Shown here: positions 7,815 to 16,501 of the stretch, piece by piece
How the letters are laid out: each line of letters opens with the position of its first letter
How positions within the stretch are numbered: the stretch's first letter is position 1
Assembly: GCA_048262655.1 (NCBI GenBank)
Contig: JBLXEY010000002.1
Coordinates: 124,001-188,000, forward strand
Origin: JABMNT01 sp048262655
Lineage (GTDB): Bacteria; Pseudomonadota; Alphaproteobacteria; Rhodospirillales; Casp-alpha2
Direction: 5' to 3'
Length of the DNA: 64,000 nt
Translations under genes and position numbers: made by a program
Notes under the pieces: generated by a model
Told to the model about the DNA's origin: nothing
What the model saw: only the letters and a program-made list of their open reading frames with translations
Database searches by the model: none

Positions 7815-8774
7815 CTAACTTTCTTTCTTGTCTCCGCGACCGTAAACCAACAACATTCCGATAATGACGCAACCATATATGACCTGTCGTCCGGCTTCAG
7901 GCATTTGCATGACCGATAACACGGATTGTAAAAGGACAATCAGGATTGCGCCAACAAAAGTGCCTGCAAATGTTCCCTTGCCACCGAGTATGTTAGTGCC
8001 ACCGATGACAACCGCCGCAATGGCAGGCAACAAGTACAGATCGCCCATTCCCTGATAGGCTTTCGCGGAATATCCAGCCAACAAAATGCCGGCCATAGCT
8101 GCACAAAGTGAACATATAACAAAGGTCGCAATTAGGATCAGGCGGGTGTTGATTCCGGACAAATAAGCCGCACTTTCGCGGTTTCCCATCGCGAAAATAT
8201 AACGGCCTGTGGACATTCTGTTGAGCATGAACACGATCAGGAAAGCAACCGCCAGCCATACCAACAGCGACATTGGTACACCCAGAATGCTACTGCTGGC
8301 TAAAAATTCCATGAGTGGCGTTGAATGGCTTTGGGGCGCAAACCCGCCCGTTTGAATGACCATTAATCCTTGAATGACGGTATTGACCCCCAGGGTGAAG
8401 ATCATCGATGGAACGCGGAGGAAGGCCACGCCAAGTCCATTTATCAGGCCAATGATAAGTCCAGCACCCAAGCCAGCAGGAATAGCCCATTCGCCACCAA
8501 CTGCCGTTGCGACCATTGCCGCACAGGTCAATGTCCAGGGGACCGACAAGTCAATATGGCCCAACAAAATCACCATCATCATGCCGGTAGCGACAAGCCC
8601 CAAATAGGAAGCGACTTGCAACTGTTGCAGAAGGTAGTTGGGTGACAGAAAGCTCATCGTGCCTTGGGTAACCAACGTATAGGCCGTGCCGATAACGAGA
8701 ATTATTACAATAAATCCCAAGGCATATTTTATGGGTTTATCGATTTGTGGAAGAGAAAAAGTCATGTTCATCAC
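7815..8774 (-). CDS. Rbs-type sugar ABC transporter permease (second permease)
   Basis: 319 residues, about nine hydrophobic segments. It belongs to the BPD_transp_2 family of RbsC/XylH-like permeases: the GHIDLSVPWTLT block and the AVVIGGTNILGGKGTFAGTFVGA block are characteristic. Its ATG overlaps the stop of the upstream permease (ATGA), so the two are translationally coupled and probably form a heterodimeric channel. Substrate cannot be read from sequence; the cluster context (lactonase, amidohydrolase) suggests a carbohydrate or polyol. Confidence 0.88.
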   Translation of the reverse strand: MMNMTFSLPQIDKPIKYALGFIVIILVIGTAYTLVTQGTMSFLSPNYLLQQLQVASYLGLVATGMMMVILLGHIDLSVPWTLTCAAMVATAVGGEWAIPAGLGAGLIIGLINGLGVAFLRVPSMIFTLGVNTVIQGLMVIQTGGFAPQSHSTPLMEFLASSSILGVPMSLLVWLAVAFLIVFMLNRMSTGRYIFAMGNRESAAYLSGINTRLILIATFVICSLCAAMAGILLAGYSAKAYQGMGDLYLLPAIAAVVIGGTNILGGKGTFAGTFVGAILIVLLQSVLSVMQMPEAGRQVIYGCVIIGMLLVYGRGDKKES

Positions 8775-9829
8775 CCAAACAAGTTTAGTCGGTTTTTGAC
8801 CCGGAAGACGCGTGCAGCGCCAACACTAACAGCAATCAAAAGGATTGTTCCCTCGAATAAGGGCTGTAGTAACGGATCAGAAATAAAGCCAAACGGTCCA
8901 TCTGCATCAAAGACCCGGAAATTGAAGGATATGGAGCGCAAGGCCATTGCACCAAAGATAGAACCAATCACACCTCCTGCACCGCCGTATAGCGATGTGC
9001 CGCCAATCACGACTGCCGCTATTGAGTTCAGAGTATAGGCACCGGCCTGCGGTACGTCTGCGTTACCACTGCCGGTTTGAAAGGCCAGGTACAAGCCCCC
9101 TATTCCGGCAAACAACCCGGCGAGCGTATAAGCTGCGATCCGAGACCGACTGACGTCAAGACCTGACATGTAGGCTGCCCCTTCTGCGGAACCGATTGCA
9201 TAGCAGCCCCGGCCTGTAACTGAAGACCTGAATGGTAGCCAGACTAACAGAACAATAAGCACAAGAACGACGATTGGCGTTGGCACAAGTCCGATCGTTC
9301 CTTCAAACCATTTCGGCAGATACCAGCCATATGTATAAAATATTTCATTCAGATCAAATGTCGCTGCGAACGCCAGATCGCCATCGACTTTGCCGCCCGG
9401 TGTGGGGCGCAAAAACAAGGCAATGCCGATGTAAACAGCGCCTGTCGCCAGTGTGACGATAATCGGCTGCAATCGGCCATAAACAATGATGCAGCCATTC
9501 ATAAAGCCTGCAAATGCCGAGACAGCGATACATAACACGATCCCAAACGCCACTTCAGCCGGACTGCCGTTCACAACGACACTGGCCAATGCGTTGGTCA
9601 TCGTCATGACAGCACCCACAGACAAATCCAGACCACCGGTTAACACCGGCACGGTCTGCGCCATGGCAACCATGATTAAGACAAAGGTTTCATTGGCATT
9701 TTGGACGAATATCTTGGATGTGCCGCCACTTGGATGGAGGTTTGTGTAAAGGCCATAGACAAGGATAAAAATACCGATTGCCAGCAAGACACCCATTTTC
9801 TGGGTAATCCATAATCTCATATTAGTCAT
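8771..9829 (-). CDS. Rbs-type sugar ABC transporter permease (first permease)
   Basis: 352 residues with multiple membrane segments. Family motifs are TGGLDLSVGAVMTMTNALAS near residues 65-84 and SIAAVVIGGTSLYGGAGGVI near 270-289. Start ATG 9829 shares one base with the stop of the ATPase gene (TAATG). Overlap also joins it to the second permease, giving the order ATPase-permease-permease typical of ribose/xylose-like importers that use two distinct permeases. Confidence 0.88.
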   Translation of the reverse strand: MTNMRLWITQKMGVLLAIGIFILVYGLYTNLHPSGGTSKIFVQNANETFVLIMVAMAQTVPVLTGGLDLSVGAVMTMTNALASVVVNGSPAEVAFGIVLCIAVSAFAGFMNGCIIVYGRLQPIIVTLATGAVYIGIALFLRPTPGGKVDGDLAFAATFDLNEIFYTYGWYLPKWFEGTIGLVPTPIVVLVLIVLLVWLPFRSSVTGRGCYAIGSAEGAAYMSGLDVSRSRIAAYTLAGLFAGIGGLYLAFQTGSGNADVPQAGAYTLNSIAAVVIGGTSLYGGAGGVIGSIFGAMALRSISFNFRVFDADGPFGFISDPLLQPLFEGTILLIAVSVGAARVFRVKNRLNLFG

Positions 9830-11373
9830 TACGCGTTGGCCTTTTCTTGGCGGGACAGGTCAATGTTCAGAGAACTGGCAACGATGTTGGTTTCGTTGAT
9901 ATCGTCTCCGACCAGTTCTTTTAAGATTTCACCCGCATAAAAAATCATGACCCGGTCGCAACAACCGATCAGTTCATCATAATCGGTGGAATAAAAGATG
10001 ATGCTGTTGCCGGCATCTGCTAATTCCCGGAACAGTTGGTAAAGCTCTTGTTTTGTGCCGACATCGATGCCGCGGGTCGGATCGTTCAAAAGAATGATGC
10101 GGGCACCCGTCATCAACCATTTTGCGATCACGACTTTTTGCTGGTTTCCACCGGACAACGTTGCCACCGGATCATCAACCGAGCCGACTTTAATCGCCAT
10201 CTTATCAACCGTTTCATCGATCATTTTGTTCTCGAGCTCTTTGTCGATGGAAAGCCCTTTCGTCAGTTGATCCAGCGACACGATGGAGACGTTATCGCGA
10301 ACACTCATGGGCAGCATGAGGCCTTCGGTTTTTCTGTCTTCCGGGATCAATGCCATCCCGATACCGTCGGATTTCGCCTGCTTCGGGCTATTGATTTGGG
10401 TTTCGACCCCATCAATTTTCACCTTGCCTTCGACGCCTCTCAAAACACCAAAGAGCGCGAGTAAAAACTCCCGTTGCCCCTGCCCGTCCAGGCCGCCAAG
10501 GCCAACAATCTCGCCCTTTTTTAGGTTCAGAGAGATATCTTTCAGACGGTCTGTCCAGCTCAGGTTTTCGGTTTCCAGAACATTGGGTCCTGTGACGTTT
10601 TCGACAGGTTTGGGTGGAAATACACTTGAGATTTCGCGCCCAATCATCATTTCGACGATCTCTTCGTCGTTGCGTTTTCCTTTGTCGAACGTCTCGATAT
10701 GGCTGCCATTTCTAAAAACGGAATAGGTATCAGCCAGCTCTTCGATCTCGTGCATTCGATGTGAAATATAAAGTAATGTAAGCCCCTCAGTGCGAAGCCC
10801 CTTTAAAATTTCATAGACTTTTTCAACGTCGGCCGCAGAAAGGGCCGATGTGGCTTCATCCAATATGAGAATTTTAGGATTCCGGCCAAGGGCTTTAGCA
10901 ATTTCAACCATTTGGCGGCGCGATAGAGGCAGGTTCTTAACCAATTCTCGCGGATTGATATCTTCACAATTGACCCGAGCCAGAAGTTCTTTTGAACGGC
11001 GAATTTGCTCTTTGCCGTCAATAAGGCCGAGCCAGTTTCGGGGCGGGTCGGTAATGCATATGTTGTCGGCGACTGAAAGGTCAGGCATCAACGACAGTTC
11101 CTGAAAGATACAGACAACGCCATGATCTGTGGCTTGTTGGGGGGTATCAAACTGAACCGTGTCGGAGCCTACTTTAATCGTTCCTTCGTCAGGCTGGACA
11201 ACGCCAGAAATAATTTTAATGAGGGTGCTTTTGCCTGCACCATTTTCGCCAAGGATGGCGTGAATTGAACCCGGCTTACACTTAAAATCGACGCCATTTA
11301 AGGCGGTTACGCCTCCGTAGCGCTTACTCACACCGGTTAGGTCCAGCGCAAATTGTTGTTGCTGTGCGTTCAT
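9829..11373 (-). CDS. Sugar ABC transporter ATP-binding protein (tandem ATPase domains)
   Basis: 514 residues from the preferred ATG at 11373 (AGAAG about 10 nt upstream); an in-frame TTG at 11394 is possible. Two fused ABC domains are visible. The first has Walker A GENGAGKSTLIK at ~42-53, an unusual LPLSRRQMVEIAKAL in the signature position and ILILDEATSAL as Walker B. The second has the degenerate Walker A GGLDGQGQREFLLALFG, a canonical LSGGNQQKVVIAKWL signature and IILLNDPTRGIDVG. This is the RbsA/XylG pattern with asymmetric sites. It energises the two permeases encoded directly downstream. Confidence 0.92.
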   Translation of the reverse strand: MNAQQQQFALDLTGVSKRYGGVTALNGVDFKCKPGSIHAILGENGAGKSTLIKIISGVVQPDEGTIKVGSDTVQFDTPQQATDHGVVCIFQELSLMPDLSVADNICITDPPRNWLGLIDGKEQIRRSKELLARVNCEDINPRELVKNLPLSRRQMVEIAKALGRNPKILILDEATSALSAADVEKVYEILKGLRTEGLTLLYISHRMHEIEELADTYSVFRNGSHIETFDKGKRNDEEIVEMMIGREISSVFPPKPVENVTGPNVLETENLSWTDRLKDISLNLKKGEIVGLGGLDGQGQREFLLALFGVLRGVEGKVKIDGVETQINSPKQAKSDGIGMALIPEDRKTEGLMLPMSVRDNVSIVSLDQLTKGLSIDKELENKMIDETVDKMAIKVGSVDDPVATLSGGNQQKVVIAKWLMTGARIILLNDPTRGIDVGTKQELYQLFRELADAGNSIIFYSTDYDELIGCCDRVMIFYAGEILKELVGDDINETNIVASSLNIDLSRQEKANA

Positions 11374-11414
11374 ATTGATCGTTCTTCTATTCAAAATTCA
11401 AACGGAAAAGAAAA

Positions 11415-11447
11415 GGTAGCGCGACCGAGTTTCTCGATCACGCTACC
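11415..11447 (-). terminator. Intra-operon hairpin between binding-protein and ATPase genes
   Basis: On the reverse strand a 15-bp stem with two G-U wobbles and a 3-nt loop (GGTAGCGTGATCGAG / CTCGGTCGCGCTACC) is followed by a T-rich run (TTTTCTTTTCC). It lies between the binding-protein stop (11466) and the ATPase start. Such hairpins in importer operons act as partial terminators or 3' stabilisers so that binding protein exceeds membrane components. Geometry is seen; function is inferred. Confidence 0.75.
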
Positions 11448-11465
11448 CGTAAGCCAATACGACGC

Positions 11466-12602
11466 TTACTTTTGATCGTCTTTTGTCTGAGCCATGATTT
11501 CCACAGCCGAGATGTTGACATCACAGGGAGGGAACTCATTTGGTGTAAAGAAGTTGTCAGTAAGATCTGACCAGTAATTCTCGCCATCCTTCAACCCATT
11601 GTAGTCAACAACAGGAATTGGCACAGAAATCAACTGTGGCATTTTATTTCCCTGTAGTGCTGACAACGCAGCCTTGATAGCAATCGCGACAAGACCAGGA
11701 GACTGACCCGCTGAAAGAGCTTTCAGGCCATCTTTTGAGTGCTTCGCAATAAGCTTACGGAAGCCATTTTCAGCCTCACCCGCCATCGGGATGAACTTGT
11801 GGTTGGCATCCATTAACGCACGAACAGACCCAGTGGAGCCGCCCTGCGTATAGATCGCATCGAAACTGCCGTGAACAGCAAGGGCATCAGCCGTTGCTTT
11901 TTGCGCATGGCCATCGTCCCAGTTGCCGACAACTTCAATGATCTCAAAGTTGTTGCCAGATTTTTCCATTATGCTGCGGAAACCCAGGTGACGGTCACGA
12001 TCAACAGAGTTGCCGGGAAGGCCACGAACTTCGAGGACTTTACCGGAGTTACCAATATGCTTGATAACCCAGTTGGCGCCCATCTCGCCCATTTCCCACT
12101 GGTTTTCGTTAACCATCATAACGTCTTTTGTATCGAGAACGTTATCGAAAGGAACCAGAACGACGTTATTGCGGTTAGCAATACGGATCGCACGATCAAA
12201 ACCGGTTGGGCTAACGGCAATTGTAATAATCGCGTCAAAACCCTGATTAACAAAATCTTCAATGGCACCGAGCTGAGCAGCAGCATCCGTACCTGTTGAG
12301 ACGACTTTGAATTCCTTAATCATCGACTTGACGCCAGCTTGTTCAACATAAGCCTTCGCCGTTTGAATCATTTGAATACGCCACGTGTTGCCAACGAACC
12401 CGTTAACAACAGCGACCCGATACGGGCCTTCGCGTTTATCCCACTGAAAATATTGTGTGTCTTTGTCCCAGGGGGCAAAACATTTTGGCAAGGCGCCGGG
12501 GCCTTCGACAATCTTTGGTCCTGCAGCCATCGACTGGCCACCGAATACCAGTCCGGCACCTAGTGCCAGAGCAGCAAAACTCGCTTTTGAAAAGAAACTC
12601 AT
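11466..12602 (-). CDS. Periplasmic sugar-binding protein of the ABC importer
   Basis: 378 residues with a Sec signal peptide (MSFFSKASFAALALGAGLVF, cleavage near SMAA, residue ~26). The mature part is a type I periplasmic-binding (Peripla_BP_4) protein: YRVAVVNGFVGNTWRIQMIQ opens domain 1, EDFVNQGFDAIITIAVSPTG and VVLVPFDNVLDT follow, and YTQGGSTGSVRALMDANH begins the hinge-proximal part of domain 2. First gene of the leftward operon SBP-ATPase-permease-permease-lactonase. The 324-bp divergent region upstream holds a palindromic element shared with the histidine-kinase promoter. Confidence 0.9.
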   Translation of the reverse strand: MSFFSKASFAALALGAGLVFGGQSMAAGPKIVEGPGALPKCFAPWDKDTQYFQWDKREGPYRVAVVNGFVGNTWRIQMIQTAKAYVEQAGVKSMIKEFKVVSTGTDAAAQLGAIEDFVNQGFDAIITIAVSPTGFDRAIRIANRNNVVLVPFDNVLDTKDVMMVNENQWEMGEMGANWVIKHIGNSGKVLEVRGLPGNSVDRDRHLGFRSIMEKSGNNFEIIEVVGNWDDGHAQKATADALAVHGSFDAIYTQGGSTGSVRALMDANHKFIPMAGEAENGFRKLIAKHSKDGLKALSAGQSPGLVAIAIKAALSALQGNKMPQLISVPIPVVDYNGLKDGENYWSDLTDNFFTPNEFPPCDVNISAVEIMAQTKDDQK

Positions 12603-12926
12603 CTTAAATACACTCCCTTTGTATGCTTGAAAGCTAACATTTAGTCACCGGCTCATGTTTTGAGCTCTTATTTCAGGCGTGGCAAAATATGTTGCCTTCC
12701 CGCTTTGTGGTCAGGAGTGTAGGTTCAGCCTTTGTCTCTGTAAGCTGCGTAAACAGCTTTAATGCTGCGCACATACGCTTATTTTGTGCGGATATCCGTA
12801 GTTGAAACTAAAAAATCACCATATTCACGGTTGTGACGGTGTGATTATATAGTCAAAAAGAGAAGTACGCGTCGATGCAAGCTTCCTGATATTGAATATC
12901 TTATGTCGCTTTGGGGGGTGAGTTGA
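12603..12926. other. 324-bp divergent intergenic region (transporter / amidohydrolase promoters)
   Basis: No coding signal beyond short spurious frames. It must contain both promoters for the leftward importer operon and the rightward amidohydrolase. The notable feature is the imperfect palindrome at 12787-12800, described separately. A purine-rich GGGGGGTGAG lies just before the amidohydrolase start and serves as its ribosome site. Confidence 0.6.
12787..12800. promoter_or_regulatory. Candidate response-regulator operator, copy 1
   Basis: TGCGGATATCCGTA, with a perfect 10-bp palindromic core CGGATATCCG. It differs by one base from TGCGGATACCCGTA at 16351-16364 upstream of the kinase-regulator operon, and both are preceded by a similar TATTT-rich stretch. 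Being in two promoters of one locus suggests the binding site of the LuxR-type regulator encoded at 14239. Inference; no binding data. Confidence 0.5.
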
Positions 12927-14234
12927 ATGAAGTACTTGATTTCGAATGTGCGCGTATGGGATGGGGAACGCGATGATCCCTACGAAGCGTCTGTTAGCGT
13001 CGACGGTAACAGAATAGTTGATGTTTCCACTTCGCCGGTTGATCTCGGCCAGGAGCCTCATGAGACCATAGACGGCAGCGGTTTGACCTTAATGCCGGGC
13101 CTTGTCGATGGGCACTGCCACCCGAGCTTTACAGGCGTCAACGCGCCCCATGAACTTGGATTGGTTTCGCCCGAAGAACACATGATTTTGACGGCGCGAA
13201 ACATCCGGTTGCTTCTGGATCATGGGTTTACGTCTATTTTTGAAGGTGCATCCGCCAAGCCGCTTTTGGGCGTCACCGCACGAAATGCAATCGAAGCAGG
13301 TTATATCGCTGGCCCCCGCATGCTAGCCGCAAGTCCTGAAATCACGACAACTGCGGGGCTTGGTGACGAACGGAAACGCTATATCTATCAGGAAAGTTTT
13401 GGGATTGTTGCCGATGGTCCAGACGAAATGCGCCGCTCTGCCCGTGAATGCGTCCGCGATGGCGTTGATACGTTAAAAATCAATATCTCCGGAGATGAAT
13501 TCGTCACCCACGCGCGGGCCGAAATCACCCCGCTTGAGGAAGAAGAATTGGCTGCGTTTATGCGGGTTGCGCGCAAGTTCGGACGCAATGTCGCTGCCCA
13601 TGCAAGGTCGTCTGAGAGCACGATCATGGCCGTAAACCATGGTGTTGATTGCATATATCACTGCGATTTTGCCAACGAAGAAGCGTTGGATAAGCTGGAA
13701 GCGGCCAAAGACACTTGTTTCGTCGGCCCGGCGTTTGGTTTGGTTCATAACTGCGTGAAAGAAGGCGAGATTGCGGGGATCACGCCGGACGTCTGCAATG
13801 CTCTTGACTTATATCGGAAATTTGACCGGTGTTGCGAGACCTACCATGAAATGCGCAAACGCGGAATTCGTGTTGTCATCGGCGGTGATTATGGGTTCGC
13901 CGTAACGCCAATGGGGCAAAACGCCCGCGACATTGCGCATTTCGTCACGTATTTTGGTTATTCGAATACCGAAGCATTGAAGTGTGCGACGGTCATTGGT
14001 GCGCAGCTCATGGGCATGGGCGATGAATTGGGTAAAGTCAAAACCGGCTATCTGGCAGATTTAATATTGGTTAAGGGCGACCCTGTTGCTGACGTATCTC
14101 TTTTGCAACATCAAGATAATCTGGCAATGATCATGAAAGACGGGATCCTCTATAAAGATTCGCGCCGCCCGCACGCACCGAGCCTCGAGTCACTGGTTGC
14201 TGCCGGTGGCAACATGAGCAAGGCGGGGCACTAA
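12927..14234 (+). CDS. Metal-dependent amidohydrolase (imidazolonepropionase-like)
   Basis: 435 residues, ATG 12927 behind GGGGGGTGAG. Amidohydrolase-superfamily ligands are all visible: HxH in GLVDGHCHPSF (~62-64), His ~225 in VAAHARSS, His ~244 in IYHCDFANEE, and Asp ~321 in VVIGGDYGFAVTP. The C-terminal composite-sheet motif GKVKTGYLADLILVKGDPVAD is typical of prolidase/imidazolonepropionase-like members. No signal peptide, so cytoplasmic. It is divergent from the sugar importer and may hydrolyse an amide or cyclic group of the imported compound. Converges with the LuxR gene with only 4 bp between stops. Confidence 0.85.
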   Translation: MKYLISNVRVWDGERDDPYEASVSVDGNRIVDVSTSPVDLGQEPHETIDGSGLTLMPGLVDGHCHPSFTGVNAPHELGLVSPEEHMILTARNIRLLLDHGFTSIFEGASAKPLLGVTARNAIEAGYIAGPRMLAASPEITTTAGLGDERKRYIYQESFGIVADGPDEMRRSARECVRDGVDTLKINISGDEFVTHARAEITPLEEEELAAFMRVARKFGRNVAAHARSSESTIMAVNHGVDCIYHCDFANEEALDKLEAAKDTCFVGPAFGLVHNCVKEGEIAGITPDVCNALDLYRKFDRCCETYHEMRKRGIRVVIGGDYGFAVTPMGQNARDIAHFVTYFGYSNTEALKCATVIGAQLMGMGDELGKVKTGYLADLILVKGDPVADVSLLQHQDNLAMIMKDGILYKDSRRPHAPSLESLVAAGGNMSKAGH

Positions 14235-14238
14235 CCCC

Positions 14239-14979
14239 TCACCTGCTCCCTTCGTTTTGTTGTCCCGAAAGCCACGCTTCAAGGCTTTCCTGAGATGCGC
14301 CCAAGCCGTCGATATTTAACAGGCCCCTCGATAACGCAAGAGCGACAGCGCGGGTTCTGGAATTAAAGGCGGGGCCAAATTCTGCAGACGCATCAGCCTG
14401 ATCAATGCCAAGCTTTTCATACAGGTGCTTAAGCCGGCTTTGCACGCCACGGGTTGATATTTTTCGCCGTGCAGCAATTGCCTTATCGGTCAGCCCGAGT
14501 GCGATGTCGGTTAATACTTCAAATTCCGAATCTGTTAAGCCTTCAAGCACGTTTTCGGACCTTTGTTGAACACCCCGAACTTCCCGGTCGATGATGCATT
14601 GGTCTTCCTGAAACACGCCGCGAACCGCAAGTTCCAATCGCTCTTCGCTTGCAGACTTCAGCAAATACCCATAGACAGCCCCGGTCGGCACGATCCTTGA
14701 CACACCGCGGACGTAAGCCTCATCTGCGTAATTGGACCAGAAAAGAATGCGCATTTCCGGATGGCGGCGCCAAATTTCCTTTGCGGCATCTACACCACTT
14801 GCGCGGGGCATTTGAAGGTCCATGACGACGCCAAAAACGTCTTCTTTTCCGATGATTTCAATTGCTGCAAGACCGTCTTCTGCCTCGAAGACGTCGACGC
14901 ATTCTGGCAGTGCATTCTTAACTGCCAGTTTGAGGAATGATCGATGAAGCGCATCGTCCTCGGTGATTAGTACGTTCAT
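14239..14979 (-). CDS. NarL/LuxR-family response regulator
   Basis: 246 residues. Receiver domain at ~1-120 with acidic pocket TEDD near residues 6-9, phosphoacceptor Asp54 in VVMDLQMPRASG, and Lys in YLLKSASEERL. C-terminal LuxR HTH at ~150-215: LTDSEFEVLTDIALGLTDKA then KISTRGVQSRLKHLYEKLG. Its ATG overlaps the kinase stop by 4 bp, so the two are co-translated. The partner kinase phosphorylates it; likely targets are the adjacent importer/amidohydrolase genes, judging from the shared palindromic element. Confidence 0.92.
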   Translation of the reverse strand: MNVLITEDDALHRSFLKLAVKNALPECVDVFEAEDGLAAIEIIGKEDVFGVVMDLQMPRASGVDAAKEIWRRHPEMRILFWSNYADEAYVRGVSRIVPTGAVYGYLLKSASEERLELAVRGVFQEDQCIIDREVRGVQQRSENVLEGLTDSEFEVLTDIALGLTDKAIAARRKISTRGVQSRLKHLYEKLGIDQADASAEFGPAFNSRTRAVALALSRGLLNIDGLGASQESLEAWLSGQQNEGSR

Positions 14980-16325
14980 CCGACAACACCTGCCATATCT
15001 GTTTGATCTATTTGCGGTTCGTTCATTGAGGTTATCTGCGCCAATGGAAGGGAAACCGAAACGCGAGTTCCGCCGCCTGGAATATCTCCGGATATCTCAA
15101 TTTTTGAGGAAATCAGCGCTGCCCGCACGCGCATGTTGTCCAGTCCTCCTTTGGAGTTTTCTGATTCTGGCCCGGTTCCCGCCCCATTATCCAAGACAAA
15201 TATCCATAATTTGTCTTTGCGTACCTCAATCGTGACCGAAAGGCGGTCGGGAGGACCGTGTTTAACGGCATTGTTTATGGCCTCTTGCACTATACGAAAC
15301 AGGGTCGTTCGGACAGATTCCGGGCATTCGTCAAGTAGTGATGACGCTGTATCTTCTACTGATGTTTGGATTTTAGGCACGATCCCGCGCACGGAACGTT
15401 CAAGTTGTGCTTCAACGGCTTGGGCAAAGCCAAATAGCTCCATAACACCGGGTTTGGTATCTTCGATAATTCTGCGAAGCTCGCTCATACAGGTCGAGAC
15501 TTCGGAACCGAGCATGCGAATGTCATTCGTCGCCAGATTGGGTTTACGGCTCAATCGCGAAATCTGTCGCGAAACGCGCGTTAAATCGGCCAGGGTTTGA
15601 TCGTGCAGGTCCATGCCGATGCGTTTTCGTTCATTTTCCATACCTTCGGTTAATCGCAATGCGCCGATCCGCAAAACTTCCTCGCGTCCACGAGCGGCCC
15701 CTTCTGCCAATGCCAGTTTTTCTGACTGTTCACTCCGAATCAGGGCGTAAAAATAGGGCGCCAACAAATCGGCAATTTGACGCGCCGTGGTGACATCATT
15801 CTCCGAATAACGTTTTGTTTGATGGCTGGAAATATTTAAAGAGCCCTGCACAATGCCGTGAACGTGCATTGTAACATGCAGTCTGCTGCGCAGGTTGGCT
15901 TCAAAAATGGGTGAATCAAAAGCATTTTCGAAATGGAATCTTTCATCCGTGGTCGCATCGTCCGTCAGGTAATAGTCAATCTCTCCCGCCAACAAATATC
16001 GGATCGGGCTTAAAGCAATGGGTTGCGGATGTTTTGCAGATTTACCCCATTCTGTCGTGACGCCGACCTCATAGACGACATGACAATCTCGACGATCCGG
16101 GACGATAAGCGATATGTCCATATGGTCGTGGGGCATCAAGTGGTTAACTTCACGAGATATCTCCTGAAGCACACTGCGATAGTCCAATTGACCAGCGATC
16201 GCGCGAGAAATCGCGAGATACCGATCTAAAAGTGTGGCCGCATTGCTTTGCACGATGTTGCTCCTGAGCTGATCATAGGATTTATCACAAGTAAGCGGGG
16301 CGAGAGAAGCGTTTAAGGTCCTCAA
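14976..16325 (-). CDS. GAF-domain histidine kinase (HisKA_3/NarX-DegS type), cytoplasmic
   Basis: 449 residues. The N-terminal ~200 residues look like a GAF sensor (DHMDISLIVPDRRDCHVV, then FEANLRSRLHVTMHVHGIVQ). The dimerisation box is ERKRIGMDLHDQTLADL with phosphoacceptor His ~241 in the HisKA_3 pattern. The HATPase_c domain has VQEAINNAVKHG (N box), VLDNGAGTG (G1) and GGLDNMRVRA (G2). No membrane segments, so it should sense a cytoplasmic signal. Upstream, a 14-bp element at 16351-16364 may be an autoregulatory operator. Confidence 0.9.
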   Translation of the reverse strand: MRTLNASLAPLTCDKSYDQLRSNIVQSNAATLLDRYLAISRAIAGQLDYRSVLQEISREVNHLMPHDHMDISLIVPDRRDCHVVYEVGVTTEWGKSAKHPQPIALSPIRYLLAGEIDYYLTDDATTDERFHFENAFDSPIFEANLRSRLHVTMHVHGIVQGSLNISSHQTKRYSENDVTTARQIADLLAPYFYALIRSEQSEKLALAEGAARGREEVLRIGALRLTEGMENERKRIGMDLHDQTLADLTRVSRQISRLSRKPNLATNDIRMLGSEVSTCMSELRRIIEDTKPGVMELFGFAQAVEAQLERSVRGIVPKIQTSVEDTASSLLDECPESVRTTLFRIVQEAINNAVKHGPPDRLSVTIEVRKDKLWIFVLDNGAGTGPESENSKGGLDNMRVRAALISSKIEISGDIPGGGTRVSVSLPLAQITSMNEPQIDQTDMAGVVG

Positions 16326-16350
16326 TTAAGGGGACATCCGCTATTTGTAT

Positions 16351-16364
16351 TGCGGATACCCGTA
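16351..16364. promoter_or_regulatory. Candidate response-regulator operator, copy 2
   Basis: TGCGGATACCCGTA, 26 bp upstream of the histidine-kinase start. One mismatch to the copy at 12787-12800 in the importer/amidohydrolase intergenic region. Suggests autoregulation of the two-component operon. Confidence 0.5.
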
Positions 16365-16501
16365 TCTGCATGACAAAGCATCAATCGTTTTCACATAAAA
16401 CAGATCATCATGCTGCCGCCTTTGGGCGCGTTTCTGCCGGTTTAGAGATGGCGGGCATTTCTCTGTTAGCAAACAGGCCCGCACGTTATCGCAGGCCTTG
16501 G

